Below, piece by piece: positions 22,352-23,805 of a stretch of 23,805 nt of DNA; the first letter of the stretch is position 1, and every line of letters begins with the position of its first letter. Made by a program: the position numbers and the translations under genes. The DNA is from Bacillota bacterium. Its GTDB lineage: Bacteria; Bacillota; Clostridia; Christensenellales; SZUA-584. Below the pieces are notes generated by a model. It saw only the letters and a program-made list of their open reading frames with translations, did no database searches and had not been told where the DNA came from. Where the stretch lies: the NCBI GenBank assembly GCA_023436525.1, contig JAEZIW010000031.1, positions 1 through 23,805 on the forward strand. Direction: 5' to 3'.

Positions 22352-23205
22352 ACTCTTGCCCTCGTTTCCAGATAAATACGTTTCATCTCCGCAGCGTCCT
22401 CGGCCATCGTGCCGCGCGATTCGCAAATTAGCGTGGGTTCAAGGCCTCGTTTCACAATCTGCTCAGCAAACGGCTCGAAATCCGGCCCGTACTTCGTTTC
22501 CGCAAACGTCCGGTGCATCTTCTCACCCGCCGCCGTGTATTCGATGCGGGCAAAGTGCACATGAAAATGCTTAGCACGCTCACCGCCGAGACCCGATTCA
22601 AGCTTGTCCAGCACAGCTGCAAAATCCGCCTCTGTATTGAGTGCCCCACGGCCGCGTGCATGCAAATGCGCAAAATCAATCGCGGGCACAAGCCGTTCGT
22701 CCATTTTGCAAAGCGCAATCACTTCGTCCAAATCACCGATCTGCTTTATTCTGCCCATCGTTTCGGGACATATTTCAATATCGAAAAGCCCTAACTTTTC
22801 CAGCTCATCGAGAATGTCTCTCAGTGCATTTTTGGCGCGTTCAAAAGCATCTTGCGCTGACAGTTTGCCGTGAGAACCGGCATGAAACACCACGCGTTTG
22901 GCACCCATCCAATGCGCAGCCGTGACCGACTGCAAGAAATAACGCGCGTTACCCTCCTGCTTTTGCGGCTCGTCTGTGGCGAGGTTGATGTAATATGGCG
23001 CGTGCACACTTAAACGCACACTGTATAAAGCTGCCTGCTCCGCAATTTTTTCAGCAGCGGCTTGCCCGAGCCGCACACCGCGCCCGAACGAATATTCAAA
23101 GGCATTCAGTCCCATGTTATACAGCCATTCAAACGCCTCAAAGGTATTTTTATGACCCTGCTCGTAAAAGCTTTCCGAATTGCCTGCCGGCCCAAAATAA
23201 ATCAT
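22348..23205 (-). CDS. nfo: Endonuclease IV-like AP endonuclease (TIM barrel)
   Basis: The protein has 285 residues. Metal-site motifs of the endonuclease IV family occur in order: SVHAPYYINLA, VVFHAGSHG, ICPETMG, DFAHLHARG, HVHFARIEY and ICESRG. The start MIYFGPAGNSESFYEQG is usual for the clostridial branch of the family. It should cut DNA at abasic sites. No ribosome binding site is visible before the ATG, which is 25 bases after the sigma factor stop; translation could be coupled or use another signal. Assignment to the family is firm, the activity slightly less so. Confidence 0.87.
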   Translation of the reverse strand: MIYFGPAGNSESFYEQGHKNTFEAFEWLYNMGLNAFEYSFGRGVRLGQAAAEKIAEQAALYSVRLSVHAPYYINLATDEPQKQEGNARYFLQSVTAAHWMGAKRVVFHAGSHGKLSAQDAFERAKNALRDILDELEKLGLFDIEICPETMGRIKQIGDLDEVIALCKMDERLVPAIDFAHLHARGRGALNTEADFAAVLDKLESGLGGERAKHFHVHFARIEYTAAGEKMHRTFAETKYGPDFEPFAEQIVKRGLEPTLICESRGTMAEDAAEMKRIYLETRARV

Positions 23206-23218
23206 ACGTTTATATTAT

Positions 23219-23230
23219 CGAAGCGCTTCG
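23219..23230. repeat. 12-bp perfect palindrome between sigK and nfo
   Basis: CGAAGCGCTTCG directly follows the sigma factor stop. No T run follows, so it is not a standard terminator. It might be a short structure in the leader of nfo. Confidence 0.4.
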
Positions 23231-23805
23231 CTAAAGTCCAGAGTTTTTCGATAGCTCGGCGGCGAGCTTTGCAATCGCTTTGCTTTCAATACGCGATACA
23301 TAAGAGCGTGATATACCCGTTTTGTATGCGATCTCGCGCTGCGTCTGCGGCCTGATGCCGCCAAGACCGTAACGCATCTCAATCACGGCTTTCTCGCGTC
23401 GCGTGAGGCACTTGCCGAGCAGGCCATATAGCTTGCCCGTTTGAATTGAAAGCTCTGCCTGCTCAGAAACAAGGTCTTCCCGGGTACCCAAAATATCAAT
23501 CAAAGATATCTCGTTCCCCTCTTTATCCACGCCGATCGGGTCGCTAAGCGACACCTCGCATTTGATCTTCTTGCTGGATCTAAGCGCCATCAGCACTTCG
23601 TTCTCAATGCATTTGGCAGCATATGTGGCGAGCTGTGTTCCCTTTTTGGGCAGAAACGAATTCACAGCTTTTATAAGACCAATGGTGCCGATTGATATTA
23701 AATCGTCATTTGATAGCGCCGTATTCTGATATTTCTTGACGATATGCGCCACCAGCCGCAAATTATGCTCCACCAGCTTGTGCCGAGCACCTTCATCTCC
23801 CTGAG
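23231..23805 (-). CDS. sigK: Sporulation sigma factor SigK (N-terminus outside the window)
   Basis: The visible part has 190 residues and runs off the right edge; the codons beyond the GTG at 23773 continue the family (GDEGARHKLVEHNLRLVAHI), so the GTG is not the start. Region 2: LRLVAHIVKKY, DLISIGTIGLIKAV and LATYAAKCIENEVLM. The linker DPIGVDKEGNEISLIDIL is characteristic of SigK rather than SigE. Region 4: LTRREKAVIEMRYGLG and the helix-turn-helix TQREIAYKTGISRSYVSRIE. SigK directs late mother-cell genes, including coat genes. The frame is continuous through the position where Bacillus subtilis carries the skin element. About 40 N-terminal residues are missing, so a pro-sequence cannot be judged. 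Confidence 0.92.
   Translation of the reverse strand, partial: QGDEGARHKLVEHNLRLVAHIVKKYQNTALSNDDLISIGTIGLIKAVNSFLPKKGTQLATYAAKCIENEVLMALRSSKKIKCEVSLSDPIGVDKEGNEISLIDILGTREDLVSEQAELSIQTGKLYGLLGKCLTRREKAVIEMRYGLGGIRPQTQREIAYKTGISRSYVSRIESKAIAKLAAELSKNSGL

Noticed and set aside
23231..23773. GTG at 23773 as the start of the sigma factor
   Set aside because: Codons upstream to the window edge continue the SigK family sequence, so the gene is truncated by the window rather than starting there.

Overview
The window looks like chromosomal DNA of a spore-forming clostridial Bacillota with a fairly GC-rich genome (one sampled line of the tex gene, 9541-9600, has 41 G/C in 60). The evidence is a sporulation sigma factor of the SigK type at the right edge, a GerQ/CwlJ pair and a YaaH-type spore cortex enzyme at the left edge, a large SpoIID-domain surface protein, strong AGGAGG-like ribosome binding sites and Bacillota-type transport operons. 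The genus cannot be fixed from the sequence alone.

Layout. 1-2770: a truncated membrane-anchored or secreted protein gene, then the germination genes gerQ and cwlJ (minus strand), divergent from a LysM-GH18 spore glycosidase (plus strand). 2888-6371: a 1138-residue secreted SpoIID-domain protein with SH3-like, InlB-type and cadherin-like repeats. 6539-7158: a PadR-family repressor behind a strong promoter that contains a palindromic operator. 7181-7375: a cluster of inverted dispersed repeats. 7438-10964: a metallo-beta-lactamase-fold hydrolase converging on a tex-HAD phosphatase operon.

11067-13410 is an accessory patch. It holds an AT-rich SEFIR-domain gene (21 G/C in 60 at 11101-11160), a small isoprenylcysteine-methyltransferase-like membrane protein, two nearly copied promoters, three copies of a dispersed repeat, a degenerate second repeat and one doubtful small ORF. 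13457-14029 encodes a proline-rich repeat protein.

14189-20434 (minus) is a probable six-gene operon: ABC ATPase, two ABC-2 permeases, an unknown acidic helical protein, an M24-fold peptidase homologue with altered metal ligands, and an MccF-like S66 carboxypeptidase. Together these could export or inactivate a peptide-like compound; this is inference. 20721-23805 (minus) is sigK (5' end outside the window), an endonuclease IV-like gene, an Xaa-Pro peptidase and efp, tightly packed.

The best candidates for undescribed biology are the SEFIR protein with its unassigned C-terminal domain and duplicated promoter, the ABC/MccF/degenerate-M24 operon, and the spore-associated low-complexity proteins (lysine-poor, Met-rich GerQ; Pro-rich repeat protein).
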